From Acidobacteriota bacterium (lineage in GTDB: Bacteria > Acidobacteriota > Blastocatellia > RBC074): a stretch of DNA of 42,838 nt. Below the pieces are notes generated by a model. The model ran no database searches. It worked only from the letters and a program-made list of their open reading frames with translations, and was not told where the DNA came from. Positions 15,727 to 24,179 of the stretch are shown in pieces. The DNA lies in NCBI GenBank assembly GCA_016789605.1, contig JAEUQO010000410.1, forward strand, positions 1-42,838. The letters run 5' to 3'. The first letter of the stretch is position 1, and each line of letters begins with the position of its first letter. Position numbers and translations under genes: made by a program.

Positions 15727-16926
15727 TTATTTTTTGCTGCCAAAGATGGAAGTCCATCCGCTCCGTGCGGGACGTTGCGGCGTGGGGGCTTCCGTTTGCG
15801 GACGAATGCCGCTGAGCTTGCTCGCCAAGATGCTGAAATCCTGCACAACCGGCGACTGATTCTTTGACAACACCAACGGCTCTCCCACGTTAATGGAAGA
15901 GATTGCAGCCCGATAATCATTCGAGATCGTGCCGAAAACCGGCGTTTCCAACACTTTCTCGATTTGCTTGAGATCAAACTCAGGAGTTTTGGTGTAACGG
16001 TTGATGACAACTTTGATCCGGCCGCGGTCATACCCCAGCCGGGTGAAAATATCCAAGGTGCGTTTCGCGCTGCGAATTGCCGGAATGTCGAGCGTCAGTA
16101 ACAAAATCAAATCATCGGCCGCGTCCAATGCCGAAATGGTGATCTCGTTCAACATACGCGGCGGATCAATCACCACATATTCAGCCTGTGCCCGCAACAA
16201 GGCGATGGCGCGCGTGACGTGTTCCACCCGTACATCTTCGTCTTTGCCGATTTCAGTCGGCGCGGCAAGCAATTGCAAATATTTCGACCGCTGCGTCAAA
16301 TAGCTGGCCAGCAATTGGTCATCCAGTTTGTCAAAGTTCCGCACAACATCATGGATCGAATAGTTTGGTTCCAATCCCAGATAGAGCGGCTGATCGCCTG
16401 CCTGCAAGTTCAAGTCAATCACGCAGGAACGTTTGCGTGACAAGCGGGCCAAACTGGCCGCCAGATTTGCAGTCACGAACGTCGTTCCGCATCCCCCCTT
16501 ACTGGCATAAACAGCGATCACACGTCCCAGGTGAGACTCTTCAGGACGCACAGCGGATTGCTCAATCTTGGCAAAGACCGCTGCAATTTCCGATTCGACC
16601 AGTGGCTGGCGCAAAAACTCCATCGCGCCGGAACGAAACGATTGCAAAATCACATCAGGGGAATTGTCTTCGCTGGAACAGATCACTGCCGTGTCTGGCA
16701 GTTCCTGGTGTATGCGCTCGACCAATTGGAATGAATGGTTCAATTCGCCGTTGAGCAACACGAGGGCCGCTTGCGGCTTTAGCCGATTAAGCTCATCCAG
16801 CACCTGAGGCGCATTCGGCAGTTCAGCCACGATCGCGAGGGGAGTTTGGCTGGAACTGCGCAACCGCGTGCGCTCTTGCTGATTCAAACTGCGGCCAATG
16901 ACAACGACAGAAATCGCTTTTGACAC
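15727..16926 (-). CDS. cpaE: Pilus localisation ATPase CpaE/TadZ
   Basis: A 399-residue protein with an N-terminal receiver-like domain (about 1-120) and a MinD/ParA-type ATPase domain. The P loop is SKGGCGTTF at 142-150: the ParA lysine of KGGxGKT is replaced by Thr, as in many CpaE/TadZ proteins. In the receiver domain the phospho-acceptor position reads VLLNG, with Asn (about residue 59), so phosphorylation is unlikely. TadZ marks the cell pole or site at which the Tad machine is assembled. The start is GTG at 16926. The last residues (KK) reach the stop 185 bp before tadA. Confidence 0.92.
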   Translation of the reverse strand: MSKAISVVVIGRSLNQQERTRLRSSSQTPLAIVAELPNAPQVLDELNRLKPQAALVLLNGELNHSFQLVERIHQELPDTAVICSSEDNSPDVILQSFRSGAMEFLRQPLVESEIAAVFAKIEQSAVRPEESHLGRVIAVYASKGGCGTTFVTANLAASLARLSRKRSCVIDLNLQAGDQPLYLGLEPNYSIHDVVRNFDKLDDQLLASYLTQRSKYLQLLAAPTEIGKDEDVRVEHVTRAIALLRAQAEYVVIDPPRMLNEITISALDAADDLILLLTLDIPAIRSAKRTLDIFTRLGYDRGRIKVVINRYTKTPEFDLKQIEKVLETPVFGTISNDYRAAISSINVGEPLVLSKNQSPVVQDFSILASKLSGIRPQTEAPTPQRPARSGWTSIFGSKK

Positions 16927-16938
16927 TGCTTCAAATCC

Positions 16939-17094
16939 TTACACTGAAATCTCAATCGTCTGTTTATCTTTGCCTACGCGTATGTTCGCATCAATCAGCG
17001 AATCTTTTTCGGGCAGCGAACCATTCGGGAGACGACGACCAACAGCGGCCTGATAGAAGGCGAGATTATATGCCCGGCTATCCCGAAACTCCAT
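16939..17094 (-). CDS. 51-aa protein between tadG and cpaE
   Basis: A short frame beginning at ATG 17092-17094, preceded by the purine-rich AGGCGGG at good spacing, and ending 12 bp before the cpaE start. The product begins MEFRDSRAYNLAFYQAAVGR and ends KDKQTIEISV; it is soluble, charged and without signal or membrane segment. I recognise no family. The tight packing between two Tad genes and the ribosome site support a real gene. The frame also continues upstream into the end of tadG without a stop, so a longer form starting at a non-ATG codon is possible. Confidence 0.5.
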   Translation of the reverse strand: MEFRDSRAYNLAFYQAAVGRRLPNGSLPEKDSLIDANIRVGKDKQTIEISV

Positions 17095-17188
17095 CGAAAA
17101 TTCCCGCCTGACCGAGGTTGTTGGTTGAACACTACTGACAGACGATTGCAGCTGGCAGGACAACCTGAAGTTTTTTAGCGCCAACACC

Positions 17189-18562
17189 TTACTTGAGCAA
17201 CTGCACCGACATCGGCAACCACGTTTTTCGAAACGAAAAATTGCTGTCGTTGGCAAAATTGGCCGTATTAATAGGCGTGCCGCCTGCGATAACCTCTCGC
17301 ACAAATACACCCCGGATCGTGCCGTCGTTTTGAATATCCTGCATAAAGAACAACCCGAAATTGGTCACCACCAATTCCGTGGCGCCTTCGTTTCGCGTTA
17401 ATTCAAGCGGATTGAAAAACAACACCGGCAAAATCGCGCCGTGCGTGTTGACGCCCGGATAGCTAGCGCTTTTCACATAGTGGTAGATGCTGAGCAAGCT
17501 GCTATCTATGGCATCATTATCCAACGTGAAGTATTTCAGGTTTTGCAAGCCCGAACGCAGCTTGTCGTAGGCAGCAAAGTCCGTGCGATCAAACACCTGA
17601 ATGCGGTCGCCAACGCGAACTTGCCCGCAATACCCAAACCGAGCCAATTGATCCACAGACAACTGGTCAAACGTCACACGCGGCAACGCGCCCAGATCAG
17701 CCACCCGGTAAACTTCCCGTTTGAAGGTGACGGGCATTCCCATTATCGTGCGCAACCCAATTTCGCTTTGATCTTGGGTATCACGCAATCCAGTCACCCA
17801 GGAGCCAACACCTGTAACTGAATCCACAAAGGGATAAGCGCTGCGCGCGCCAGCGGCAAAACGAGAGCGGTAATAATCGCCTGATTGATCCGGCTTACGA
17901 ATTGAGCCGTCTTCGGCAACGCTCACGACCGTCACATTTTCGGCGGAATCGAAAAAAGTATCCGGCAACATCAACGGACGCCAGCAGCCGCCACCGATGC
18001 TGGTTCCCTGTCCCAGAGTTCCTGTTCCACCATCTACCGGAAAAAGCGAAGCCGTCGCCGTAGCGCTGATATTGAACGTGCTTAATCCGAACACGCCAGC
18101 AAACACGGCTGGCACCGGCACGCGCCCGACAACTTTTACGCGCGGCAAGTCGCCATTGGTCTGCAATTCAACATCGCCATTGGTAATGTTGATCGTATTG
18201 GGACTTGGCAACCCGGCCTCCGGGTCTGGTTCGGTATACCGGCGCACCGAATTGAAACTTGCAAATTGAATCGCCATCTGCTGTACGACGCCAGTCTGGT
18301 GCGGAGCGCTTCCGCCGCCGCTTTCGATCGTGGCACGCAAGCCAGCAGCGCCAGCCAATGCCGCCGCATCAATGCCATTCTGCAATTGGCCGCGCGCGCT
18401 GAAGGTAAACCCTAAATCAATCGAGAGCGCCAACATGCCGATCATGCTGGTCATCAAGACAGCCGTCAGCAACATAATGGTCCCTCGCTGCCGACGGCGC
18501 GGGCGCGTCAAGGCGCGGGCAGCGTTTTGCGAAAGAGCGAGTTTGGCGAAGATGCGTTTCAT
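17189..18562 (-). CDS. tadG: TadG-like Flp pilus assembly protein
   Basis: A 457-residue protein. The ATG at 18562 is selected because it follows AGAGGTAGTAAT, discarding 19 upstream residues. An arginine-rich N-terminus leads into a TadG/TadE-type membrane segment (RGTIMLLTAVLMTSMIGMLALSIDLGFTFSARGQL, here about 27-62), followed by the signature QNGIDAAALAGA. The rest is extracytoplasmic, with a glycine-rich spot near GTGTLGQGTSIGGG. I see no von Willebrand A metal site (DxSxS), unlike many TadG proteins, so it may be a minor pseudopilin or scaffold rather than an adhesin. The end is NFSFRKTWLPMSVQLLK. Confidence 0.85.
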   Translation of the reverse strand: MKRIFAKLALSQNAARALTRPRRRQRGTIMLLTAVLMTSMIGMLALSIDLGFTFSARGQLQNGIDAAALAGAAGLRATIESGGGSAPHQTGVVQQMAIQFASFNSVRRYTEPDPEAGLPSPNTINITNGDVELQTNGDLPRVKVVGRVPVPAVFAGVFGLSTFNISATATASLFPVDGGTGTLGQGTSIGGGCWRPLMLPDTFFDSAENVTVVSVAEDGSIRKPDQSGDYYRSRFAAGARSAYPFVDSVTGVGSWVTGLRDTQDQSEIGLRTIMGMPVTFKREVYRVADLGALPRVTFDQLSVDQLARFGYCGQVRVGDRIQVFDRTDFAAYDKLRSGLQNLKYFTLDNDAIDSSLLSIYHYVKSASYPGVNTHGAILPVLFFNPLELTRNEGATELVVTNFGLFFMQDIQNDGTIRGVFVREVIAGGTPINTANFANDSNFSFRKTWLPMSVQLLK

Positions 18563-18708
18563 ATTACTACCTCTTCTGTCTGGCATCCGGTTGTCAGTTC
18601 GTCCAAGTTCGCAGTGCACTTAGCAATGAGAGGGATGCGGTACACGACCTGACATCCCTCATTACTTTGCGTAAAACCACCTCATTGCTGCAGAACAAAC
18701 AGCAACGG

Positions 18709-20349
18709 TTAAGGTTTGTCTTTGCCTGAAGGAGGAGCCTTTGTCTCCTTGGCCTCGGGCTTTTCTGTCGCTGGTGGGGCTTTGGTCGTGATGACCTCAA
18801 CTCCCACGGGCCCGCTCGGCTGCAAATTCAAACTGGTCGTGGTGGAGCCTTCAACCTTGGCAGGCTCAGCTTGTTTTCTATTTTCAACCTGCGGTTGTTC
18901 GTCGCCAGTTTTGCGCGGAACCGCGTGACCAGATTGGCCTTCGATCGCACTGGCAGGCACACCACCTGCCGGATTAACTGACCCCACCGGTTTCAGTTCG
19001 CTCACACCGGGCAAACGCGGCAATTGATCTGGATTGAGCGGCTCAACAATCTTGACCGTCGCCAGGAACAACAACTCTGTTTCATTGCGTTGGAACTGGC
19101 GGCTCTTGAACAATTCGCCCAGGATAGGAATGTCACCCAGCAAGGGCACCTTCGACAAATTGACTTGTTCTTGGTTATCAATCAGTCCGGCCAACGCAAA
19201 GCTCTGTCCGTCGCGCAACTCCAATACAGTCTTCGCACGACGCACGCGCAACCCAGGAATCACCAAACTTTGGATTTGCACGCCAGAGGCGAAATCCAAG
19301 CTGGAAACTTCCGGCGCAAGTTCAAGGCGAATGTGATTTTCGTCAATGATTGTCGGCGTAAAATCCAGTTTCACACCAAATTCTTTGAAGATAATGGTGA
19401 TGGCCTGTTGTCCTTGTTGCACGGACTGAATCACCGGGATCGGAAATTCGCCGCCCGCCAGGAAGCTGGCCTTCTGCCCGTGCATCGCGATCAAGTTCGG
19501 CTCTGCCAAATCACGCAATGCGCCGCGCGAATAGAGCGCCCGTACAAACGCCTGTGGTCCAAAAAGTGCGCCAGGAACGCCCAACAGGAAATTCGCTCTG
19601 CCCGTGGAATCCGCAGTGCCGCCGGGACTGCGAGAATCACCCAGATTCACTGTGGATGTGCCTTGCCCGGGACCACCTGAACTAACAAACGTTGGCACGG
19701 TGGAATTGGCAAACCCATACGCTGTGCTGATTTCCCGCAACACACTGCGGTTCACTTCGGCCACGCGAATTTGCAATTGCACCTGCGCGGCATCCAGCAC
19801 TGGAGCTTTGAGCAAGTTGGTGACTTTCAAACCTGCGGCTTCGACAATCTTCTGCACCTGATCGCGCAGGTCAGGATTGGTCACGCTTCCCGAAAGCACC
19901 ACAGAGTTATTGGCCTGGCTCAATTGGATGTTTTCTTTCGGGAAAAGAATCTTGATCTGGTTGTCAATGAGCGACAGGTTGACCTGTACGTAAATATCAA
20001 ACACAAGCATGCGGTCTGGCTCGCTTTTGCCTTTTTTCGCCCAGGCAACGAGGTTGACCTGGCCAAAAGTGAGACCGTTGATCAGCGCTTGTTTGTAGTT
20101 AATGGGTACGACTTCGGCGATCTTGGGATCAGAGATGGAAAGGCGGTCATATTCCTGATCAAATTCAATCAGGCGAGATTGGCCAACGAGCACGTCAATT
20201 TTGAAAGGCTGCGCATTGTTGGCGAATGAAGCTTGCAGCAAGGCTTTTTCCTGCGCATACGCGCCGCCGCCAATGGTCAACAACAGCGCGATGGCCAGCG
20301 CACAACGCCAAACGGGCTTGAAGTTGATTGGGTGAAAAAGATGATTCAT
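18709..20349 (-). CDS. cpaC: Outer-membrane secretin CpaC/RcpA
   Basis: A 546-residue secretin that forms the outer-membrane channel for the Flp pilus. The ATG at 20349 follows CAGGAGACG and gives a signal peptide ending AYAQ. The order is a pilus-type N-terminal domain (LIEFDQEYDRLSISDPKIAEV), a BON-like domain (NNSVVLSGSVTNPDLRDQVQKIVEAAG, split here by position about 155-185), and a secretin domain (about 200-450) with VPLLGDIPILGELFKS. A Pro/Lys/Glu-rich tail of about 90 residues (ending PPSGKDKP) extends beyond the barrel and is longer than in the Caulobacter or Aggregatibacter homologues; it may be periplasmic and disordered. Confidence 0.93.
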   Translation of the reverse strand: MNHLFHPINFKPVWRCALAIALLLTIGGGAYAQEKALLQASFANNAQPFKIDVLVGQSRLIEFDQEYDRLSISDPKIAEVVPINYKQALINGLTFGQVNLVAWAKKGKSEPDRMLVFDIYVQVNLSLIDNQIKILFPKENIQLSQANNSVVLSGSVTNPDLRDQVQKIVEAAGLKVTNLLKAPVLDAAQVQLQIRVAEVNRSVLREISTAYGFANSTVPTFVSSGGPGQGTSTVNLGDSRSPGGTADSTGRANFLLGVPGALFGPQAFVRALYSRGALRDLAEPNLIAMHGQKASFLAGGEFPIPVIQSVQQGQQAITIIFKEFGVKLDFTPTIIDENHIRLELAPEVSSLDFASGVQIQSLVIPGLRVRRAKTVLELRDGQSFALAGLIDNQEQVNLSKVPLLGDIPILGELFKSRQFQRNETELLFLATVKIVEPLNPDQLPRLPGVSELKPVGSVNPAGGVPASAIEGQSGHAVPRKTGDEQPQVENRKQAEPAKVEGSTTTSLNLQPSGPVGVEVITTKAPPATEKPEAKETKAPPSGKDKP

Positions 20350-20518
20350 AGCGTCTCCTGAAAATTTCGGCTGTAGAGGATTCGGCAATCAGCCCGGAAC
20401 GTCACGGCGGCAACAGCGCTCGCCTTGGCCTAACTTTTTCTCTCGGCTTCTACCGTAGCTTCTACCTTACCGCGGGAAATCTTGCCAGCCTGGGGGGACG
20501 GTGAAAATGAGCGTCTCT

Positions 20519-20587
20519 CCTGGTCGCTTGCTGCGCGTTTCACATACCGGCGGGGCGCAGCACTAAGCACAGCAACGAGCGACCAGG
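20519..20587 (-). promoter_or_regulatory. Structured element in the cpaB-cpaC gap
   Basis: The 258-bp gap between cpaB and cpaC holds a nested inverted repeat. The outer stem is 10 bp, perfect (20519-20528 with 20578-20587). Inside it is a 7-bp stem GCTGCGC/GCGCAGC (20530-20536 with 20555-20561). No T tract follows on the minus strand. It may be an intercistronic processing, stability or attenuation element that sets the ratio of CpaB to secretin. Function is inferred. Confidence 0.45.
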
Positions 20588-20607
20588 GTCAGCAATGACC
20601 AGCGCAA

Positions 20608-21522
20608 CTAAGGAACCATTTCGACTCGGGTGCGCTTGGCACCTTCGATCAATTCAATGGAAGGTCCAACCGGCCCAACTTTGACCTTGGGAGTTTGCTG
20701 CGGCTGATTTTGCCCATTGATGTAAAAATTGAACGGCGGAGGCGTAGGCCCGCCTTTCGGCCCACCGCCACCAGCATAGTTTCGCGTACCTTCCAACGCG
20801 CGCTGTTCGAGCGCCACATCGTTGAGTACGTCGCGCTTGGTCGCGCCCGGCGTCTTCTCTTCGTTTTGATCTGTCGTATTGCGGATCGAAAGCTGTAATC
20901 GGCCTTCAGACTCAGCCAACTTCAGTTTTTCAGCCTGGGTTGGCGTCACTTCCAACGTCACTGTATTGACCAACGCTGGCTTGCCGTCTGTTTTGGTTTG
21001 TGTTTGCTGACCACCGGCAAGTACTCTCACTTTTTGCAAGATCACTTTCGACACCGGCTTTGCGCCATCAAGTTGCGGTTGCATGATGGCAATGACGTCC
21101 ACATAAGCACCCGGAATCACGAACCCTGCCACGCTGCTGGCCTCATCCACACGCACTGACACGGAACGCATCCCTGGAGTAGTGATACCCGGCATGCCCG
21201 GCGCTGACCCAATGCTCGCGAGTTGTTGGCTCAAAATCACCGTTTTGGCTGGAATATTGGCCAAACTAACGCGACCTTCGATTTCTTCACGCTTGACCAA
21301 AGCTCCTTCCGGCACCAACCGCTTGGGATATTTCACCACTGCAAACTGTTGTCCGTTGATTTGTGTCCCCAACGGAATATCTGCCGAAGCGATGATGACG
21401 CTCGTTTCCTGCTCAGCGATCTTCTGGGTAACACGACTCTGCAAATAAACCTGCGCCAGATAGATCGAGAGCAATCCGAAAACGACCGCACCCGCCAAGG
21501 CAATCAAGAAGCGTCTATTCAT
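20608..21522 (-). CDS. cpaB: Flp pilus assembly protein CpaB/RcpC
   Basis: A 304-residue periplasmic protein anchored by one N-terminal helix (about 6-27). An SAF/AFP-like fold starts at VIIASADIPLGTQINGQQFAVVKYP, and the RcpC domain follows (VSVRVDEASSVAGFVIPGAYVDVIAI, then LEVTPTQAEKLKLAESEGRLQLSIRN). Family members bind beside the secretin in the periplasm and may contact peptidoglycan. The C-terminus has a Gly/Pro-rich insert (YAGGGGPKGGPTPPPF) before the end. The ATG follows GGAGT. Confidence 0.93.
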   Translation of the reverse strand: MNRRFLIALAGAVVFGLLSIYLAQVYLQSRVTQKIAEQETSVIIASADIPLGTQINGQQFAVVKYPKRLVPEGALVKREEIEGRVSLANIPAKTVILSQQLASIGSAPGMPGITTPGMRSVSVRVDEASSVAGFVIPGAYVDVIAIMQPQLDGAKPVSKVILQKVRVLAGGQQTQTKTDGKPALVNTVTLEVTPTQAEKLKLAESEGRLQLSIRNTTDQNEEKTPGATKRDVLNDVALEQRALEGTRNYAGGGGPKGGPTPPPFNFYINGQNQPQQTPKVKVGPVGPSIELIEGAKRTRVEMVP

Positions 21523-21611
21523 CGTAATGACTCCTTAAATCAAAATCCTGATCTCTAACCCAATCCGTCCACTACTCGTCAACGAGCTTGCCAATCAATG
21601 CTGGAGGCCTC

Positions 21612-22220
21612 TCATTCGTGGTCCATATAGCAAGTCACGCCCATCACAATCGCACTCTGCTCAGGAGTATTGTGCGTGCCATCGTCAAACATTTTCAGCA
21701 AAATCGGCAGTGGTGTTTCGAAGGAATGTCGCAAATAGATGCCGACGCGCTCACCGCGTTGGCCACCAGTGTAATTAGGTTCCGGTTGAGTGGCGTCATC
21801 CCCGGTGCCATAAGCGCCGTCATTGCCTGGTGACAAACGAACCGGAATGATTTGCGTCCCGGCTTCGACAGGGACTCCGGCGCTATTCATATAAGACTTT
21901 ACGGCGTTAACGGCAGCAGCCTGTTTTTCGCTTTCTGAGCTGTACGGTAATCCGGCACCGTGCGCCGTCATCAAAACGCGCGCGCCTTCACGAGCCGCCA
22001 AAACGAGCGTTTGCTTTGCTGCCCAGGCTCGACCAATTTCAATAATTCCCAGGACCAAACCAAGAAAGATCGGAAGGACAAACGCAAGCTCAACCATTGA
22101 TTGTCCGCGTTCAGAATGCCGTCCCAGAAAAAAACGCCTCCTGCCAGACTGACTCTCCCCACCACTATGCTGCGCCTGAATCTCAATTGCTGGCTTTCGT
22201 GTGTTTGATTGATGTTTCAT
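21612..22220 (-). CDS. tadE: TadE-like pseudopilin 1
   Basis: A 202-residue protein with the TadE signature: short basic cytoplasmic head, then the RGQSMVELAFVLPIFLGLVLG helix with the conserved Glu five residues after the Gly of GQS, then AKQTLVLAAREGARV. TadE proteins are pseudopilins cleaved by the Tad prepilin peptidase. The head is long (about 40 residues, Gln/Arg-rich) before the cleavage zone. The ATG at 22220 follows CAGGAGAAAG. The remainder is extracytoplasmic; its end contains MFDDGTHNTPEQS. The next gene in the same direction is cpaB. Confidence 0.9.
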   Translation of the reverse strand: MKHQSNTRKPAIEIQAQHSGGESQSGRRRFFLGRHSERGQSMVELAFVLPIFLGLVLGIIEIGRAWAAKQTLVLAAREGARVLMTAHGAGLPYSSESEKQAAAVNAVKSYMNSAGVPVEAGTQIIPVRLSPGNDGAYGTGDDATQPEPNYTGGQRGERVGIYLRHSFETPLPILLKMFDDGTHNTPEQSAIVMGVTCYMDHE

Positions 22221-22286
22221 ACTTTCTCCTGACAACTCATCAAAGATTTCTCTCTGATGCCGCTAGCGACAATGCAAGATGTCTCT

Positions 22287-22805
22287 TTAACTTCCCCGCT
22301 TCAAAGTGCAGGTGGCGCTGATCAACACACGTTCAAAACTTTCGATGAAGACCCCGATCGGTAACCTGTACGGATATAAAAGCGTCACGCGTACGGTTTG
22401 AGGATTGTTCGCTTCCAGATCCAATTGTTTCTGTGAACGTTGCGGGTCTTCCGCATAGAAAAACACTTGATTCCCGTCAAACCCGTTATTAGTCACGTAT
22501 TGCCGGACCGCTGGTTTGACATATTTTTCAAAGTTCCGCGCTTCCCCGCTGTTCGGATTACAAGCCGGCGGTGTGCAATGAATGTTATCTCCCCCCGCAG
22601 GATTCTTGGCCCAGATACGAGCGCCTTCATAGGCTGCCCCGTAAAGAACCATTTGCAAGTTAAATCCCTGCGCGATTACAGCCACGCCAATCAACATGAT
22701 GAACAGCATTGGCACAATAAAAGCGAACTCAACTAATGATTGTCCGTGTTCGAGAGTGCGAATGTGGCGGTTACGCGGAGGAGACAAACGTTGAATCTCT
22801 TTCAT
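22287..22805 (-). CDS. TadE-like pseudopilin 2
   Basis: A 172-residue second TadE/TadF-type protein: a basic head, then HGQSLVEFAFIVPMLFIMLIG with the conserved Glu, then LYGAAYEGARIWA. The ATG at 22805 follows GAGGTACG. The extracytoplasmic part contains cysteines (IHCTPPAC and SATCTLKRGS) that could form a disulphide. It lies 66 bp before the first tadE gene. Paired TadE and TadF pseudopilins are usual in Tad loci, so this one may fill the TadF position. Confidence 0.88.
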   Translation of the reverse strand: MKEIQRLSPPRNRHIRTLEHGQSLVEFAFIVPMLFIMLIGVAVIAQGFNLQMVLYGAAYEGARIWAKNPAGGDNIHCTPPACNPNSGEARNFEKYVKPAVRQYVTNNGFDGNQVFFYAEDPQRSQKQLDLEANNPQTVRVTLLYPYRLPIGVFIESFERVLISATCTLKRGS

Positions 22806-23047
22806 AGCGTACCTCAATTTGCGAATTGCGAAGCGGAACGATAAGGCTTGAGCGGTCTTTAACTCAAGCGTTGGGGAGAATGAAAGCAATGCAAAAGAAA
22901 CGCTCAAAGAATTGCGTCTCAGACAGCCAACCAAATCCTCACTTGGACATCTGTACGTTGGCTTATTTCTGGTCGGCCACGTGTCAATTCAAAACTCGCG
23001 ATCTGGTGACTTACCCTTTGATCACCACAATAATGACCACAAAGTAA

Positions 23048-23620
23048 TCAGCGCAAGAAGCCCGTGTAAAGGGCGACTAAAGTCCCGGCCGCAAGCGCTG
23101 CTCCGAAAGGCGTTGTGACCGAGGTCAAACTTTGGTCGTCCTGACTCTCAAGTCTGATGGCGTAAAGCTTAAGGCTCGGCACCAAAATCCCGAAAAAGTT
23201 GCAAAAGACTCGCCGAAATCGCAGCCAAGTCAGTTTCACCTTGCGCTCACGCAAGACTGAAATTGCTGCCAAAATTGGATAGGAAAGCAAGGCTGCAAGC
23301 AACGCTCGCAAAACATCGGTTCCGCCCAAAAAAGCTCCGATTGCCGCAAGAAACTTTACGTCTCCAGCTCCCATCGTTCTTAAGCCAACTGTTCTTCCAA
23401 CAAAATACGGAACGAACAAAAGCAAAAACCCGAGGCCAAAGCCTTTCAAAGAGAACAAAAGGCCCGACCATCCATGTCCAACACAATGCATTATTATTCC
23501 GACAAGCGCAGCCGGAAAAACAATGACATTGGGGATACGGCGCTCCCGCAAATCAAAGATCGTGATAACAATGACGAGGGTGGTAAGTGTGGCCGCAATA
23601 ATCTGCGCAAACCAATTCAT
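23048..23620 (-). CDS. tadV: Prepilin peptidase CpaA/TadV (A24 family)
   Basis: A 190-residue polytopic aspartic peptidase that processes Flp prepilin and the TadE pseudopilins. The first catalytic aspartate is in FDLRERRIPN (about residue 23) and the second is in the GxGD motif MGAGDVKF (about residue 84). There are about five or six membrane helices. There is no N-methyltransferase domain, as expected for Tad peptidases. A C-terminal extension of about 60 residues (RKVKLTWLRF...) is followed by a last helix. It is 559 bp downstream of flp and 242 bp upstream of the next TadE gene. Confidence 0.92.
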   Translation of the reverse strand: MNWFAQIIAATLTTLVIVITIFDLRERRIPNVIVFPAALVGIIMHCVGHGWSGLLFSLKGFGLGFLLLFVPYFVGRTVGLRTMGAGDVKFLAAIGAFLGGTDVLRALLAALLSYPILAAISVLRERKVKLTWLRFRRVFCNFFGILVPSLKLYAIRLESQDDQSLTSVTTPFGAALAAGTLVALYTGFLR

Positions 23621-23710
23621 TGAAGTCTCGCCTGAGCGATTGTATGCCAGTTCTTTGCAATCACAAGGCTAATCCACCATCAGCCATCAAGCAGAGAGCA
23701 AATGGCGATA

Positions 23711-23739
23711 GGATCATCGGGCACCATAGACGATGATCC
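23711..23739 (-). promoter_or_regulatory. Stem-loop downstream of flp
   Basis: A perfect 9-bp inverted repeat, GGATCATCG with CGATGATCC, around an 11-nt loop. There is no T tract on the minus strand, so it is more likely an mRNA end-protecting or processing hairpin than a terminator. Confidence 0.45.
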
Positions 23740-23986
23740 TTGCCTAACTGATCGTAAAAGAACGCACCTTTCCCGATAGATAACAAGCAACCAGACGCCC
23801 GCCAAAAAACAACAGGCACACAAAATAAAAACTGTCGGGATTGGTGACTAGACGTGAGGCAGGGGCATTTCACGCCAGTAATGGTTGACGCTGAAGGTAA
23901 AGCCAAACAATATCTACTGGCTTACCTGATTCCGCCACAAGACAGATGGGATGCCACTCGGTGAGGTGCGGTGCTGGGGGGGTCGG

Positions 23987-24058
23987 AACCTCTTGATGCA
24001 GGCTCAAGGTGCACAGTAGGGTATCTAGGGCAACGGGGCGGCACCTGAGCCAGAGGTT
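23987..24058 (-). promoter_or_regulatory. Nested stem structure downstream of flp
   Basis: The outer stem AACCTCT/AGAGGTT (23987-23993 with 24052-24058) encloses a second stem, 24001-24012 with 24041-24051, which pairs 11 bp with one bulged base around a 28-nt loop. The two stems are coaxial on the 3' side. A competing pairing GATGC/GCATC (23995-23999 with 24060-24064) is possible. It could be a structured RNA element or the 3' end of the flp message. No known riboswitch or small RNA signature was recognised. Confidence 0.4.
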
Positions 24059-24179
24059 AGCATCTTTCTCTATAGCACCCAATGATCTTAAAGGAGATCA
24101 CTGAGGAACTTATGCAGGCTCTTTGTCTAAATGAAAAGAGCGAGTTGGCGACCAAAATTGGCCTTGCGCGTACGTCCGG

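Larger units (their letters stand above)
23621..24179. other. 559-bp non-coding gap between flp and prepilin peptidase
   Basis: No convincing gene is present: the minus-strand open frames here lack ribosome sites and recognisable sequence. The gap contains two clear inverted repeats (23711-23739 and 23987-24058). In other Tad loci the abundant flp message is separated from the rest of the operon by structure or attenuation, which may be the role here. Confidence 0.6.

Noticed and set aside
22806..23047. Terminator between tadV and the second TadE gene
   Set aside because: A 7-bp hairpin (GCTTGAG/CTCAAGC) near 22845-22870 has no T tract, so it is too weak to call.
23941..24080. Known riboswitch (c-di-GMP, cobalamin) or SRP/6S RNA
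   Set aside because: I looked for the conserved core sequences of these RNAs on both strands and did not find them; only generic stems remain.
23870..24082. A 70-codon minus-strand frame in the flp-tadV gap
   Set aside because: No ribosome site and no recognisable sequence, and it overlaps the nested stem structure.
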